From assembly GCA_964058805.1 (NCBI GenBank), contig CAXKVV010000195.1, positions 1 to 39,260 on the forward strand: 39,260 nt of DNA, written 5' to 3'. A program made the translations under genes and the position numbers. Position 1 is the first letter of the stretch. Each line of letters begins with the position of its first letter. Below the pieces are notes generated by a model, which ran no database searches, was not told the origin of the DNA, and worked only from the letters and a program-made list of their open reading frames with translations. Source of the stretch: Schoenoplectus triqueter (lineage: Eukaryota > Streptophyta > Magnoliopsida > Poales > Cyperaceae). Shown one piece after another: positions 19,572-30,173 of the stretch.

Positions 19572-21833
19572 GATGATGTGCATGGCATCATTGGTGTTTG
19601 GGGTATGGGTGGTGTCGGGAAGACACATCTCCTGAAGCAGATCAATAATGAGTTTTCAAAAGACAGTACACATGCATTTAAAGTTGTTCTCTTTGTCACA
19701 TGTTCTAGAGAATGTATTGAAGAAAAGATTCAGAAGGAAATAATTAGTAAGCTTGGCTTGCAATTGCAGAATAATGCTACCATAGAACAGAAACAGTGCA
19801 CAATATACAACTTCTTGAGCCAACACAGTTTTCTGTTATTGCTGGATGATTTATGGAACCGTGTAGATCTCGAAACAATTGGAATCCCAAATCTAATGAG
19901 TAAAAGAAAAATTATTCTGACAACACGATCAACAGAGGTATGTGGCCAAATGGAGGTTCAGAAAAAGATCAAAGTGGATGTTTTGAATGAGAATGATGCA
20001 TGGTCTCTTTTCAAAGAGAAAGTGACTGAGGAGACTATTAATTCGGATCCACTCATAAAAAAACGTGCAGTGGAGGTTATGAAGGAATTAGGCAGATTGC
20101 CTTTGGCTCTCATTACTGTTGGAAGAGCTATGCATGATAAAGTGGATCCCAGTGAATGGGAGCAAGCCATTATGCTACTTAGACAGGCACGCATTTATAA
20201 TGTTGAATCCTCAAGTTCCAACAGTTCGGTTTTCCATACATTGAGATTTAGTTACGATAGTTTGAAAAATGATACTCTCAAACAATGCTTTTTACATTGC
20301 TCATTATGGCCTGAGGACTACATGATATATAAGAGCGAACTTGTTGAACTTTGGATGGGGTTAGGCTTGATTAATGAATCTGAGATAAACCTAGCCTACA
20401 ACACTGGGTACAGTCACATAAGGAGATTACAAGCTGCATGCCTATTGGAAGAAACAAATAATGATGACACAGTTAAAATGCATGATGTGATCCATGATAT
20501 GGCATTATGGATTTCAGGTAGCCAAGGAGCAGGAAAGTACAAATGGATTGTTCAAGGCGGTGCAAACAAGAAACACCAAGTTATACAAGTATCACATGAC
20601 ACGGAAGAACTATCATTGATGCTTACTAATGCCCAGTTCACCGAACCAACAGAAGTTTTCTTATCCATTCTAGGATCTTCTACAAAGCTCTCTACACTGT
20701 TGCTTACTAACAATTGGTTGATCGAATCAAAAAACCTTCGGCTTGTGTTGTTTTGTGAGCTAACAGTTCTAGACTTGTCAAGAAATCTGTTTAAAAGCTT
20801 TCCAGTTGAGATATGCAAATTAGTGCATCTCCAGTTTCTCAATTTATCAAATAATTACTTAATGAATGCATTGCCGAAAGAAATTGGGGCCCTTGTTAAT
20901 TTAAAATATCTGCTGTTAAGAAGATTATTGAAGTGTACCATTTCAATAGGGGTCCTGTCCAAACTGAAAGCATTGCGAGTGCTGGACTTAATTTGTCGTC
21001 ACCATTCAATGTTGTTCAAAAGAGAGGATAACTCACGGAATGTTTCGTTCTTAGAAGAAGAATTGCATTGCCTTCCTGAATTTCAAGCACTTGGATTTAA
21101 CATCTATAACATGCATAATTTTGAAAAAATATCTCAAACATCAAGCATGCCTGTAAGATGGCTCAGTATCAGAGAAGTGGATGAAGAAGTCTGCTTATCC
21201 TTCACAAGTTGCTTTCTTGCTAACCCTCAATTACAGAGCAACTTAACTTACCTTGACATAGCAGCCTGCAGCTTTGAGTGGGTGAAATTTGAGATAACAG
21301 GTGATGATCCAAGCAACTGTCACCTTGGAAGACTACAGGAAATGTCTTATAACAGTGTGCAGAATATGAAAGGAGTCATTTGGAAGGGTCTAGACCCAAA
21401 GGATGTATTTCCTATTCTCCAAATTTTGCATTTTATGCATTGCGACCAACTGAAAAGCATTTCATGGATTGTTCGTCTCCTGTGCATTCGAGAACTTAAG
21501 ATATGTGATTGCAAAAGTATAAAGCGACTGATCAACATTGATGAGCTGAACAATGGTGGATTTGTGGTAAGTCAACCTTCCTTCCCATTTCTGAAGATAA
21601 TGAGCTTAGAAACAAATTATGAGCTGGAAAGTACATCTGATCATCATATGATTACTTTCCCTGCTTTGGAATTTTTGTGTGTTTATGAATGTAATAAGTT
21701 GAAGAATCTGCCTTTCAAGATGGACAACCCTCCAAAAAAATTGAAGTTACGGGGCACAGAAGAGTGGTGGAACAATATTGAAATGGAGGATAGCACACAC
21801 AGATCTTTACTGCAACACTTTTTCAATAACTAG
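19572..21833 (+). CDS. NLR NB-ARC and LRR part, now without a start
   Basis: An open frame of about 753 codons. It has no native ATG before the P-loop; the first Met lies inside GMGGVGKT. Counting from the GTG at 19578: P-loop GMGGVGKT 9-16, RNBS-A about 33-60, kinase-2 LLLLDDLW 86-93, RNBS-B KIILTTRSTEV 111-121, RNBS-C 'LNENDAWSLF' 136-145, GLPL as GRLPLALITVGRA 172-184, RNBS-D 'KQCFLHCSLWPEDY' 235-248, and MHD in VKMHDVIHDMALWI 299-312. These are all present, so the ATP/ADP switch residues look intact. The remainder has degenerate leucine-rich repeats, best seen in 'LTVLDLSRNLFKSFPVEICK' and 'LVNLKYLLLRR'. RNBS-D ending in W-PED and the kinase-2 DDLW mark it as non-TIR type. Confidence 0.9.
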   Translation, partial: DDVHGIIGVWGMGGVGKTHLLKQINNEFSKDSTHAFKVVLFVTCSRECIEEKIQKEIISKLGLQLQNNATIEQKQCTIYNFLSQHSFLLLLDDLWNRVDLETIGIPNLMSKRKIILTTRSTEVCGQMEVQKKIKVDVLNENDAWSLFKEKVTEETINSDPLIKKRAVEVMKELGRLPLALITVGRAMHDKVDPSEWEQAIMLLRQARIYNVESSSSNSSVFHTLRFSYDSLKNDTLKQCFLHCSLWPEDYMIYKSELVELWMGLGLINESEINLAYNTGYSHIRRLQAACLLEETNNDDTVKMHDVIHDMALWISGSQGAGKYKWIVQGGANKKHQVIQVSHDTEELSLMLTNAQFTEPTEVFLSILGSSTKLSTLLLTNNWLIESKNLRLVLFCELTVLDLSRNLFKSFPVEICKLVHLQFLNLSNNYLMNALPKEIGALVNLKYLLLRRLLKCTISIGVLSKLKALRVLDLICRHHSMLFKREDNSRNVSFLEEELHCLPEFQALGFNIYNMHNFEKISQTSSMPVRWLSIREVDEEVCLSFTSCFLANPQLQSNLTYLDIAACSFEWVKFEITGDDPSNCHLGRLQEMSYNSVQNMKGVIWKGLDPKDVFPILQILHFMHCDQLKSISWIVRLLCIRELKICDCKSIKRLINIDELNNGGFVVSQPSFPFLKIMSLETNYELESTSDHHMITFPALEFLCVYECNKLKNLPFKMDNPPKKLKLRGTEEWWNNIEMEDSTHRSLLQHFFNN

Positions 21834-23568
21834 AATTGAACAGCAGTTGTGCCGACCAATGTTCTCAGTTTTCAAATTTGAAACACTGATTGAGCAGTGC
21901 ATGTACTTTGTGAGTGTTTAAACTTTTATGCTTAGTCTCTCAATTGTTGGAGAGACTAATGACTGTATATATGCATGGTAGATGTGTTCTAGAGCTCCAA
22001 TGTTAGATTTTTTTTTTTTTGTAAACTATTGTGTAGAGTGTCATGGTGAACTTTATTCGGATTTTACTTGTAGCTGATTCATAATAAATGACCACAGGTT
22101 TGGTCATCCCTAGGAAATAATCAGATAACATATTGTTTATTGTACATATACTGTGTCATTTTAACGAAATGACTAACAGTTCAATAACTCAAAACTTTGT
22201 TGTCCTACTCTAAAACATCATTCAATTGAATTCCATCCATGTATTTGTGTGTCAACTAATGGCTAATTGGTCCAAATGGTTTGCCATTTTATAGGCCATT
22301 TTATAAGCCCTAAGTTTTCAATGGGCCCCTCTCAGTTTTCTTCGTTAAAATGGGGATTTCCATATAGTTAGTCACTGTATAGTATACATATTTGGATATG
22401 CACGTACATATCAATATTGTAAAAAATAACAGCTAAGACTGATTAATCGGTCGATTAATCATAATCAATTAATTATTTTTTCAAACTATGTACTGTATAT
22501 TTATGTTATATATTTTTCATCTAATTTTTTTTTAATAATTAAAAACTTTATATAAATTAGATTTCATCAATTTAATTAGTTATCAATTTCATACTCAATT
22601 GGACATTCATAAAATTATATATATTTTTTTTCAAAATGACTCAAAAATATAAATTCAGATATTTAAGTTCTATTTATCATTTTTAAAATAAAATCAAGAC
22701 ATAAAATACAATAAAGCATGTAACAACTTGTGCATATGCGGTTCTATATGCATATTGTATGTGTTGGTATGTATTCTAAAATATTCTTAAAATATTTAAA
22801 ATAATTATTTATTTAAGAAAAAATAATGTAAAATAAAAAATATAGTAAGATATTAATATTAATTTTGATTTTTATGTGAAATATATAATATGATTAACTA
22901 TATAGACTCAATATGAAAAAAAAAACTAAAAATTTGTCACGCATTATTGAATATGTGAATTCATACTCTTATGCATGCGACATCATACCGCATAAACATA
23001 AGCGGAATACATATGCAGCAAAGGAACCATATTTTAAAACAATGATGATGTGAGATTCTAGATAATTTTCGGGTATTCTGTATTTCCCACAACATTGAAA
23101 TACACATGCATTTTCAATTAATTGATAAATTAAGTACCATGCAGTCATCTCCTTCTGTAATGGACAGTCTATGTTTATAAATGCATTATGCATTATCAGT
23201 TGGATGTTTTTATCCTGAAATTACACTATGCATTTTCCTTTCTTTTTATGTGCTTAATTTTATAATTTCTATACTCAGTCTCAGACCCATCAAGCCTTCT
23301 GAAAACACCATCAGCCAGAATTAGGACATCGAAAGGTTACATAGATGGTTTTGATGACAGAGGCATCTACTGCATTCGTGATGTATCACTGATTTATCAT
23401 TTTCCCAATTTTCCATTTGACTACAAGAGCAATCGCAGTTCCAAAATAAAATAATTAATTTGAATATGTGCCAATAATGAGTTTGTTAGGTTGAGCAGAA
23501 AATCGGTGCTAGTTGATATATTACCGAAAAACTTTTGCTCCAAATTTCTTGACTTATGCGAAATTTTG
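21834..23568. other. NLR 3' flank and AT-rich intergenic DNA
   Basis: The first 260 bases or so after the stop are likely the NLR 3' UTR, with a possible poly(A) signal AATAAA at about 22083-22088. The rest, to the copia breakpoint, is AT-rich. A stretch around 23280-23420 is GC-richer but no continuous coding frame was found in it. Confidence 0.5.
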
Positions 23569-24679
23569 ATGTCTCAAACAATCTTTCAGACAATGGTACA
23601 TTCGGTTTCATCAAGCTATCATATCATTCGATTTTAAAATGATTGATGAAGATCACTGCGTGTATGTTAAGAGATCCAAAAATAAATTTGTGATACTATC
23701 GTTTTATGTGGATGACATATTGTTGGCTAGTAACAATAAGGAGTTTGTGCAAACTATCAAAGAATGGTTATCCTCCAATTTTGATATGAAAGATATGGGT
23801 GAAGCAGCATATATTCTTGGAGTGAAGATTGAAAGAGATCGTTCCAAGAAGATGTTAGCTCTATCACAAGAGCATTACATCAGAAAAGTACTTGAAAAGT
23901 TCTGTATGTAAGACTGTAAATCCATTGATACTCCTATAGCAAAAGGCGAAGGTCTTAGCTTAAGAATGTGTCCAAAGACTCCAGATGAAAAAGCACAAAT
24001 GGAAAAAGTTCCTTACTCAAGTGTTGTAGGCAGTCTCATGTATGCTATGATGTGTACTAGACCAGATATCAGTTTCGCCGTTGGAATGATGAGTAGATAT
24101 CAAGCTAATCCAGGACAGTCCCATTGGAAAACAGTAAAAAGAATACTTAGGTATCTGAAAGGTACTGCAGATTATTCATTATGTTTTCAAGGAGAAAATC
24201 TACAACTCATGGGTTATGCAGATGCTGACTGAGGAGGAGATTTAGATGAAAGAAAATCTACCTCCGGTTATGTTTTCTTACTTAATAATGGAGTCATCTC
24301 TTGGAGTAGTAAGAAACAAAGTTGTATATCTTTATCCACAATGGAAGCTGAATTTGTGATATTTTCAGCAGCGGTACAAGAAGCAGTTTAGCTTAGAAGA
24401 TTTTTAAATCACTTGGGTTTCTGTGAGAATGAAACTGACCCAGTGTTAGTACATAGTGATAGTCAGGCAGCGATCGCTTATACAAAAGATCCCAAGTATC
24501 ATTCAAAAACCAAACACATTGATACTAAGTATAACTTCGTTAGAGACATGGTGGCGAAAAAGCAAGTTTGCATGCAGTATATATTTACACACAAAATGGT
24601 GACAGATCTTTTTACAAATGCAATACCTAGAGATATGTTTGTTGGTCATGTCAAATCTCTAGGGTTACGTAGATTATGA
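23569..24679 (+). pseudogene. Ty1/copia pol remnant (RT C-terminus and RNase H)
   Basis: One continuous reading frame, closed by three in-frame stops, encodes the end of a copia polyprotein. It starts abruptly at 'CLKQSFRQWYIRF' (the YGLKQA-RQW block of reverse transcriptase). The catalytic YVDDILLAS follows, then 'MGEAAYILGVKIERD', 'YSSVVGSLMYAMMCTRPDIS' and 'KRILRYLKGT'. The RNase H part has 'STMEAEF', 'VHSDSQAAIAYTKDPKYHSK', 'TKHIDTKYNFVRDMV' and the ending 'HVKSLGLRRL'. Stops: TAA 23909-23911, TGA 24230-24232 and TAG 24389-24391; the last two fall where the family has Trp. Gag, protease, integrase and most of reverse transcriptase are absent, so the element is 5'-truncated. Confidence 0.93.
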
Positions 24680-25773
24680 TTTTATATTTTATTGAACAAT
24701 ATATCATGTATATTTATATTTGTGGGATAAATACAATGGATGCTATTTTCTTAATTCATTTATGTGATGATTGTCATAAATTATTTAATATTAGTATATT
24801 TAGCATAACACATGAGATGAGATATAAAATAAAAGGTATGTCAGACAGTTGATTGGCCTTCTCACACAGGCAATCGCTTCTATGTCTTTGTAGTACATAG
24901 AAATGAGATTAGTTTTAAACTAAATATGATACAAAACGTGAGAGCAAAGTGCTTAAAATAATATCGCCTTGATAAAGAATCAAGATGAGGTCATATGAAT
25001 TATAATTATGACCGAAGGTGAAATACCCACTATTTACCTTAACTGTCTTATGCCAAGTGGGAGTCTTGTTATTGTATTTAAAAGTAAGTAGAGTTGTGGA
25101 CTCAAGTTAGATATTTTATATATATCTGAACTATCACTTGTATGATATTAAATTTTAGTTTAGACATACGCTCCATAAGAAAATGGAGAATAATACCATA
25201 GCATATGTTTTATACCATATGTACAATTGACCAATAGGGTAACAGAAGATATAATCTCTGCTTCTTTGTTGTGTGAGACCCGTGAGATAAAAAGAATCTC
25301 ATAGTACTCTTTGATCTTTTACTAAATACTTAAAGTTTCATTTCAATTAGTTATTTTGGAATGTTATCAATGATCATGATTGATGCGGTCTAATGAAACA
25401 TATCTAGATAACAATTGTTTTGGAATGAAGAGATTTTAGATAAAAGAAAAAGATCATTATAGTATCATATTTATTTATATTCACTGGTGCACCAATTATG
25501 TTTATGTGACATGATTGTGAATATATAAGTATGGATGTATCAATAAATAAAAGAGATCATATTATACTTAAAATATGATTAAATGATCTGGGGTACTGCA
25601 TATTTATTCTACTTAGATGTTGTTATACATACCTAACAGTTGGATAACAACATATGCTCTCAAATTCAAATATGCTGGTCACGGCCTATTTTCTTGTATG
25701 AATTTTAACAGAGATAATAAATTATATATTCTCTTAGTTTATATCGGGTCTTCCATTTTGTACGAGTGGGAGA
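24680..25773 (+). other. Copia internal 3' non-coding region and polypurine tract
   Basis: About 1.1 kb separates the pol end from the LTR, as in some Tork/Angela-type copia elements. A purine-rich GAGTGGGAGA (25764-25773) directly precedes the LTR start and is a good polypurine tract. A similar AAGTGGGAG at about 25055 is a possible older or alternative tract. No gene was seen. Confidence 0.6.
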
Positions 25774-25839
25774 TGTTGGATTTAATTATCAGTACGTCCA
25801 TTATGGGAAATCCGAATCCAAGCCCAACCCGTTATAAGA

Positions 25840-25969
25840 TTGAACAGATGCACTGGAGAGGTGCATTGAACAGGTGCACTGGAGAGGTGCATTAAACAGG
25901 TGCACTAGAGAGGTGCATTAAACAGGTGCACTGGAGAGATGCATTGAACAAGTGTATTGAGCAGATGCG
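25840..25969. repeat. 26-bp tandem repeats in LTR U3
   Basis: Four full units of TTGAACAGGTGCA + CTGGAGAGGTGCA and one degenerate unit. Each 26-mer is itself two related 13-mers ending in GGTGCA. The block ends just before the TATA box, the position of enhancer-like repeats in plant LTRs. Confidence 0.9.
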
Positions 25970-25975
25970 TTGGCT

Positions 25976-25983
25976 TATAAATA
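25976..25983 (+). promoter_or_regulatory. LTR TATA box
   Basis: TATAAATA, preceded by the U3 repeats and followed about 30 bases later by a CT-rich stretch, the expected start of R. Confidence 0.65.
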
Positions 25984-26284
25984 TACACTAGTATACTCTC
26001 TCTCACATATCATCAGAAAACGAATCTGTCACTATTATCAAAGAGAGAGAGAAAGAGAAAAGATACTCTGTTAAGACTTGAAAGATTTAGGTTGTGGAAA
26101 ACGCAAGGCTTCCGGCTTCGGCTCGTGATTTCTTGTAGAACCAGTGATAGTGTTGTATTGGTCAGAACCGCTTCCGCACGAAGATTAACGGAGCAACTTG
26201 TAAGTTTTATCCGTTAAATATTATAAATATGTTAAATAATTAAGTAAACAAGTTTAAGTTCTTCCGAAATTTGCAATTGAAACA

Positions 26285-26688
26285 TTGGGATTATATTTTT
26301 GTGTGATTTTTTTTTATGTTGCAGTTTTTCTAATAGATTATGATAACTTCCTGATTTTTTTTCCCTAAAAACACTTGCTCAAGCACTTATTATAAATATT
26401 GTACTAGTCTAAAAGACAGAATGAATTATACAATTTTCTTTGTCAAAATATCAATATTTTCTGAAACTGATCCAATGCTTCTCATCTTTAAACATCAACC
26501 TGGCCTCAATTCAATTTTTCGAGGACGACAGTATATATGCTATCAGTTCAAAAAGCCGTGTTGCAAAACGGTGATAATTCTATGCTTTTTGATAATTTAT
26601 GTATTTCAATTAGATCCTTGTGTTGGATTCTAATTAGTGTCTGTAAGTCAAGTCTAATTCTGTAGTTGTACTCGTACCCGCATCTAAT
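26285..26688. other. Spacer between LTR and MITE, no gene seen
   Basis: AT-rich. The plus-strand frame 26421-26633 has no recognisable domain or composition. Confidence 0.5.
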
Positions 26689-26947
26689 CAGTTTTTTTGT
26701 ATATAATAATTATAATAATTATATTATTAATAATAAGAGTGATAAAAGTAAAATTTAAAGTATACGAATGACAGCGCGTCACTAACAGTGACGTTTTTAG
26801 TGGTTGATCGGCAGTAGAAATGTTGATCCAACGGTAATAAATCGTGATCAGGATGAGACGCGTTACTATTCGTAGATTTTAAATTTTACTTTTATCACTC
26901 TTATTATTAATAATATAATTATTATAATTATTATATAAAAAAAACTG
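26689..26947. mobile_element. Mutator-type MITE, second family member
   Basis: 259 bp with a perfect 9-bp target duplication GCATCTAAT (26680-26688 and 26948-26956). Ends are CAGTTTTTTT...AAAAAAACTG. Terminal inverted repeats of about 90 bp are nearly identical ('TATATAATAATTATAATAAT', 'ATTATTAATAATAAGAGTGA', 'AAAAGTAAAATTTAAA', then TACGAAT). It shares the CAGTTTT tip and the AAGAGTGA...GTAAAATTT...TACGAATG-CAGCGCG subterminal series with 19024-19546. It has only one degenerate palindrome (CGTCACT-AAC-AGTGACG). Confidence 0.93.
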
Positions 26948-26956
26948 GCATCTAAT

Positions 26957-28225
26957 GGACTCTGATTTCTATTGCTTTTTCTATGATCATCACTTCATTT
27001 TAAGATTTTTAAAGTGATATTTTATCATAAAGAAGCTGGATGGAACGAGGATTTGGATTAATTGGATGGGAACGTTGAGAGAATTCAAGTTTCAGAGAAT
27101 GCAGAATGAGACACGAAAAAAATGTCATAATGCATATGAACCAATGACTATTATACGTATTAAAAATTATTACCTAAATTAAAATTAAAATTGTGAATAT
27201 CTTTCCAATTCCTTGAATAATGCGTGTAACAAATTTTGATCCATTTAAAACAATTAGATTTCCACCAAACAATTTAAAATTTTTACCAATAGAGTTTTAA
27301 TGGCTTTCAAAATGTATGACTATTAAATTTTAAATTGAGTCAAATTTAATATATGTCTTATGTAAATAATTACTAATATTATACTACAATTTTTATTTTT
27401 AATTTAAATAATATTTTTGAAAAATATGTACAATGAGAGTTGAATTATATTATAAGTGCCATAAAGATTGGATTTACATTAGAGCTATCAGGTTTTATTT
27501 TTCTATGTTTTTCTTCCGTGCTACTCTGAGATAGGATATGATCAAGAAAAATACATGACTTCCCATAGATATTAAAATGAAACAAAATCTTGTCAATGAC
27601 TCAATGTAGTTTCAAGAATGATTTTTTATTGTACTACATAACTTTGAAAAAATAAATATGTTTTTGCCCTAGTTTATGTAATTAATCTGACTTAAATTGG
27701 TATTTGTTTCACGCAAGATATAAAATGCCACTTGTGCAAATTTAATTACATATAAATGTTCACTACAGATGTTCCTCCACTGGATAAACCTCGCCTTTGG
27801 TTTTTCCTTACAAGCTTTCAAAAGGTTTCCTCTCTTACATAAAAATGTTCATGAACAAAAAAAAAATAATAATATTCCATCCCCCCTATATTAAAATTTC
27901 TCATAAAAACTTCCATAAATAAAACATTTTTATTTGTGAAGGTAAAGTAGTAGTATGCATTTTATTACATAAATATTAGTTCATGAATTTCAGTCGTAAG
28001 AAACCAAAACCGAAATAAATGCTGGACTTACATAAATAAATTCATGAAAAGTAAACAATATTACATCCCCTCTTTCAGCTCCAGTTACGTCTACACCTGG
28101 CCTATATTAAATTTTGTGATAAGAGTTTCTAAATAGAACAATTATTTATTTGAAAAGTAAAGTAGTTGTAAGCATTTTATTGCATGGGCGTGGATACGGT
28201 GATACGATATTCGATATCAAAGTCG
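26957..28225. other. AT-rich intergenic DNA, no gene seen
   Basis: No protein-like frame. Two loosely similar stretches ('CATAAATAAAACATTTTTATTTGTGAAGGTAAAGTAGTAGTATGCATTTTATT...' type, about 27900-27965 and 28125-28185) suggest an old local duplication. Confidence 0.5.
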
Positions 28226-28455
28226 ACAATTTTTTTTTTGATAAATAAAATAAAAAAATAGAGAATTATAAGAATACTTTCACCAATAGTCTGAATCGAA
28301 TTTAAAACTCGATTACAGATATTTTTTTTAACTATTTTTTATATACATAAATGTAAAAAAAAATGTCTAAGACCGAGTTTGAAACTCGGTCCAGACTATT
28401 GACGCACGAATGTTCTTATCATTTTTCTATTTTCCTTTCATTTATCAAAATAAAA
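28226..28455. mobile_element. Foldback repeat with ACCGAGTTT palindrome
   Basis: Arms about 28229-28320 and 28372-28452 pair at roughly three quarters of positions: 'TGATAAAT', 'TAATAGTCTG / CAATAGTCTGG', 'GATAAGAA'. The right arm contains the exact odd palindrome ACCGAGTTT-G-AAACTCGGT (28372-28390); the left has a decayed version. No target duplication was identified. Confidence 0.55.
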
Positions 28456-28519
28456 AAATCCGTCAAAGTCGATACCAATGATAACGTCCCCACACGCTTC
28501 AACTTTCGATCACGCGATT

Positions 28520-29450
28520 AATTTAAATTCTAAGTTCACTAACTTAAACGTTAAATATATTAACTTGAATAGCAAACACATTAACCGAATACCAAGTTCA
28601 TCAATTTATAAATATCAAGTTACTAATACGAATTTCAGATAGATTAACTTGAATTTCAGATGAATTAACTTGACTAACGAGTACATAAACTTGAATACCA
28701 AAATCGATACCTGAGAAACAAGTTCATTAATTTTAAGAATGCACATATTAACTTGAAGAACAAATGCATTAACTTGATAATTAATTTAATTATTAATATG
28801 ACCAAATAATATTAGTATTTACTAGCAAATAATCTAATTGCATTAATGTAGATAATTTGAACACTAAACTATATAACTTTAATAATAAGCGATCTAAAAT
28901 GAATAATAAACGATTCAAAAACCTGACACAAAAGTTATTAGTGACATCTATTTTTTTAATATATATAATGGTACTTGCAAACATCATCATTTTAAAAGAT
29001 TTTTTTTCAAATGCATATCTTTATATTTATTTTCAATAATCAAAACATAAAATGATACTTGCAAACATCAAGCACATTGATTTTTTTTTTTTGTAATTCA
29101 ATGTCTAAATAGGCAGTAGAACTATTTGTTGATCATTTGGAATGTATAAGTACCAAAAATTGAGATGAATAATAAAATATCAAAAAATTTCACATACTCA
29201 TGCACACATCTCTTCATACTTTTCCAATAAAATATGATGTCGAAGTTACTGGAAAGCAAGTGACAATAGAAAGGCTTGAGTCGGACCTTTTCTATGTTTT
29301 TTTCAACAATAATACTGTAAGAAGTAAACTAAAAATAAATTTTCTCACTTTGAAAAGAAAAAAGAGATCACTTTTACAGAGCTGAAGTTTAACTTGAATA
29401 ATAGAAACCTTAAATACTAACTTGAATAATAAATTATGTGATGCAAAAAC
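28520..29450. repeat. Degenerate minisatellite with ATTAACTTGAAT core
   Basis: The motif TTAACTTGAAT or close variants recurs irregularly at intervals near 20-30 bp between 28550 and 28780, and again at about 29390-29430. AAC/AAT linkers separate copies. The interval 28790-29380 appears to be an unrelated interruption. The units are too diverged for an exact count by eye. Confidence 0.55.
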
Positions 29451-29782
29451 CAGAACATGAGAAAGAGGAGAATTAAAGGGAAAACAAGAGAGTAAAAGAG
29501 AGCATGAGCGACACGAGAGGGAGCGAAAGAGTGCGAGGGCTAGAGCGAAAAAATGGTCATGAACCGAATGATTTGTAGGTATTAAATTCGATATCGAATT
29601 GGGAAAATATATCGGTTATCATACTTGTTTCTATGATAATTTATGTCATTTTTTATTTATGACTGTGAAACTCACTTAATAATAATTTTTAATATTTAAT
29701 TACAGTCGTTTAAATAAATTCGCCGGCTGAAATCCGCCACTATGTATTTTTTTTTCTCTATAATTTTTATGGTAGCAAATAT

Positions 29783-30173
29783 TAGGGATGTACAAACGAA
29801 TTTATTTAATTGGTTTTGAACCGAGTCGTTAAATTTTGAACTATTTGATTTGATTTTTCAGTTCAAAAAATTTGATTCGGTTTATATTTTTCTAAATCAG
29901 AAAAAATGAATAAATCGAATAGTCTAAAATTTATCAAGCAAATTTATTTTACTTAATATAAATAAAAATCCCATAAAAAATAATCAAAATATATTATTTT
30001 CTATAAGTTCTATTAGTTATTTATTTTTTAACTATCAATAATTTTTGTTCTTCTTTAATTAATAACATTTCGGTTTAACCGAATAATATTTTGGTTTATT
30101 TAAATGATATTTTAAAAATTCAGTTTAATCTATAATTTAATAAATTAAATAATTCATTTCGATTTGAACGAAC
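29783..30173. mobile_element. hAT MITE remnant, same family as 16611-17114
   Basis: Begins TAGGGATGTACAAACGAAT and follows the 16611-17114 element block by block: 'GAACTATTTGATTTGATTTT', 'TCGAATAGTCTAA', 'TTTTCTATAAGTTCTATTAG' and 'CATTTCGATTTGAAC'. The right terminal repeat is lost after 'GAACGAAC'. Confidence 0.7.

Larger units (their letters stand above)
18605..21833 (+). pseudogene. CC-NB-LRR resistance gene split by a MITE
   Basis: An intracellular immune receptor (CNL) locus. The coiled-coil part (18605-19023) and the NB-ARC/LRR part (19556-21833) are separated only by a 523-bp transposon plus one 9-bp target copy. Virtual removal of 19024-19555 gives 419 + 2278 = 2697 nt, one frame of 899 codons including stop, the normal length for this family. 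The junction then reads '...LKLTLQYIKDDVHG' into 'IIGVWGMGGVGKT', which is the family's usual lead-in to the P-loop. As it stands, translation from the ATG stops at the TAG at 19031-19033. No other stop or frameshift occurs, so the insertion looks recent. The gene would otherwise have a single coding exon. Splicing around the insert cannot be excluded without RNA data. Confidence 0.8.
25774..26284 (+). mobile_element. 3' LTR of the copia element
   Basis: Starts TGTTGGATTTAATTATC right after the polypurine tract and probably ends near '...TTTGCAATTGAAACA' at 26284 (TG...CA). It contains a tandem-repeat block (25840-25969), a TATA box, and a CT/AG-rich transcribed leader. The 5' LTR is outside or lost, so the exact end and any 5-bp target duplication cannot be verified. 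Confidence 0.65.

Noticed and set aside
28520..28790. Possible CRISPR-like repeat array
   Set aside because: The units are degenerate, the spacing is irregular and the setting is a plant nuclear genome; it is a worn minisatellite.
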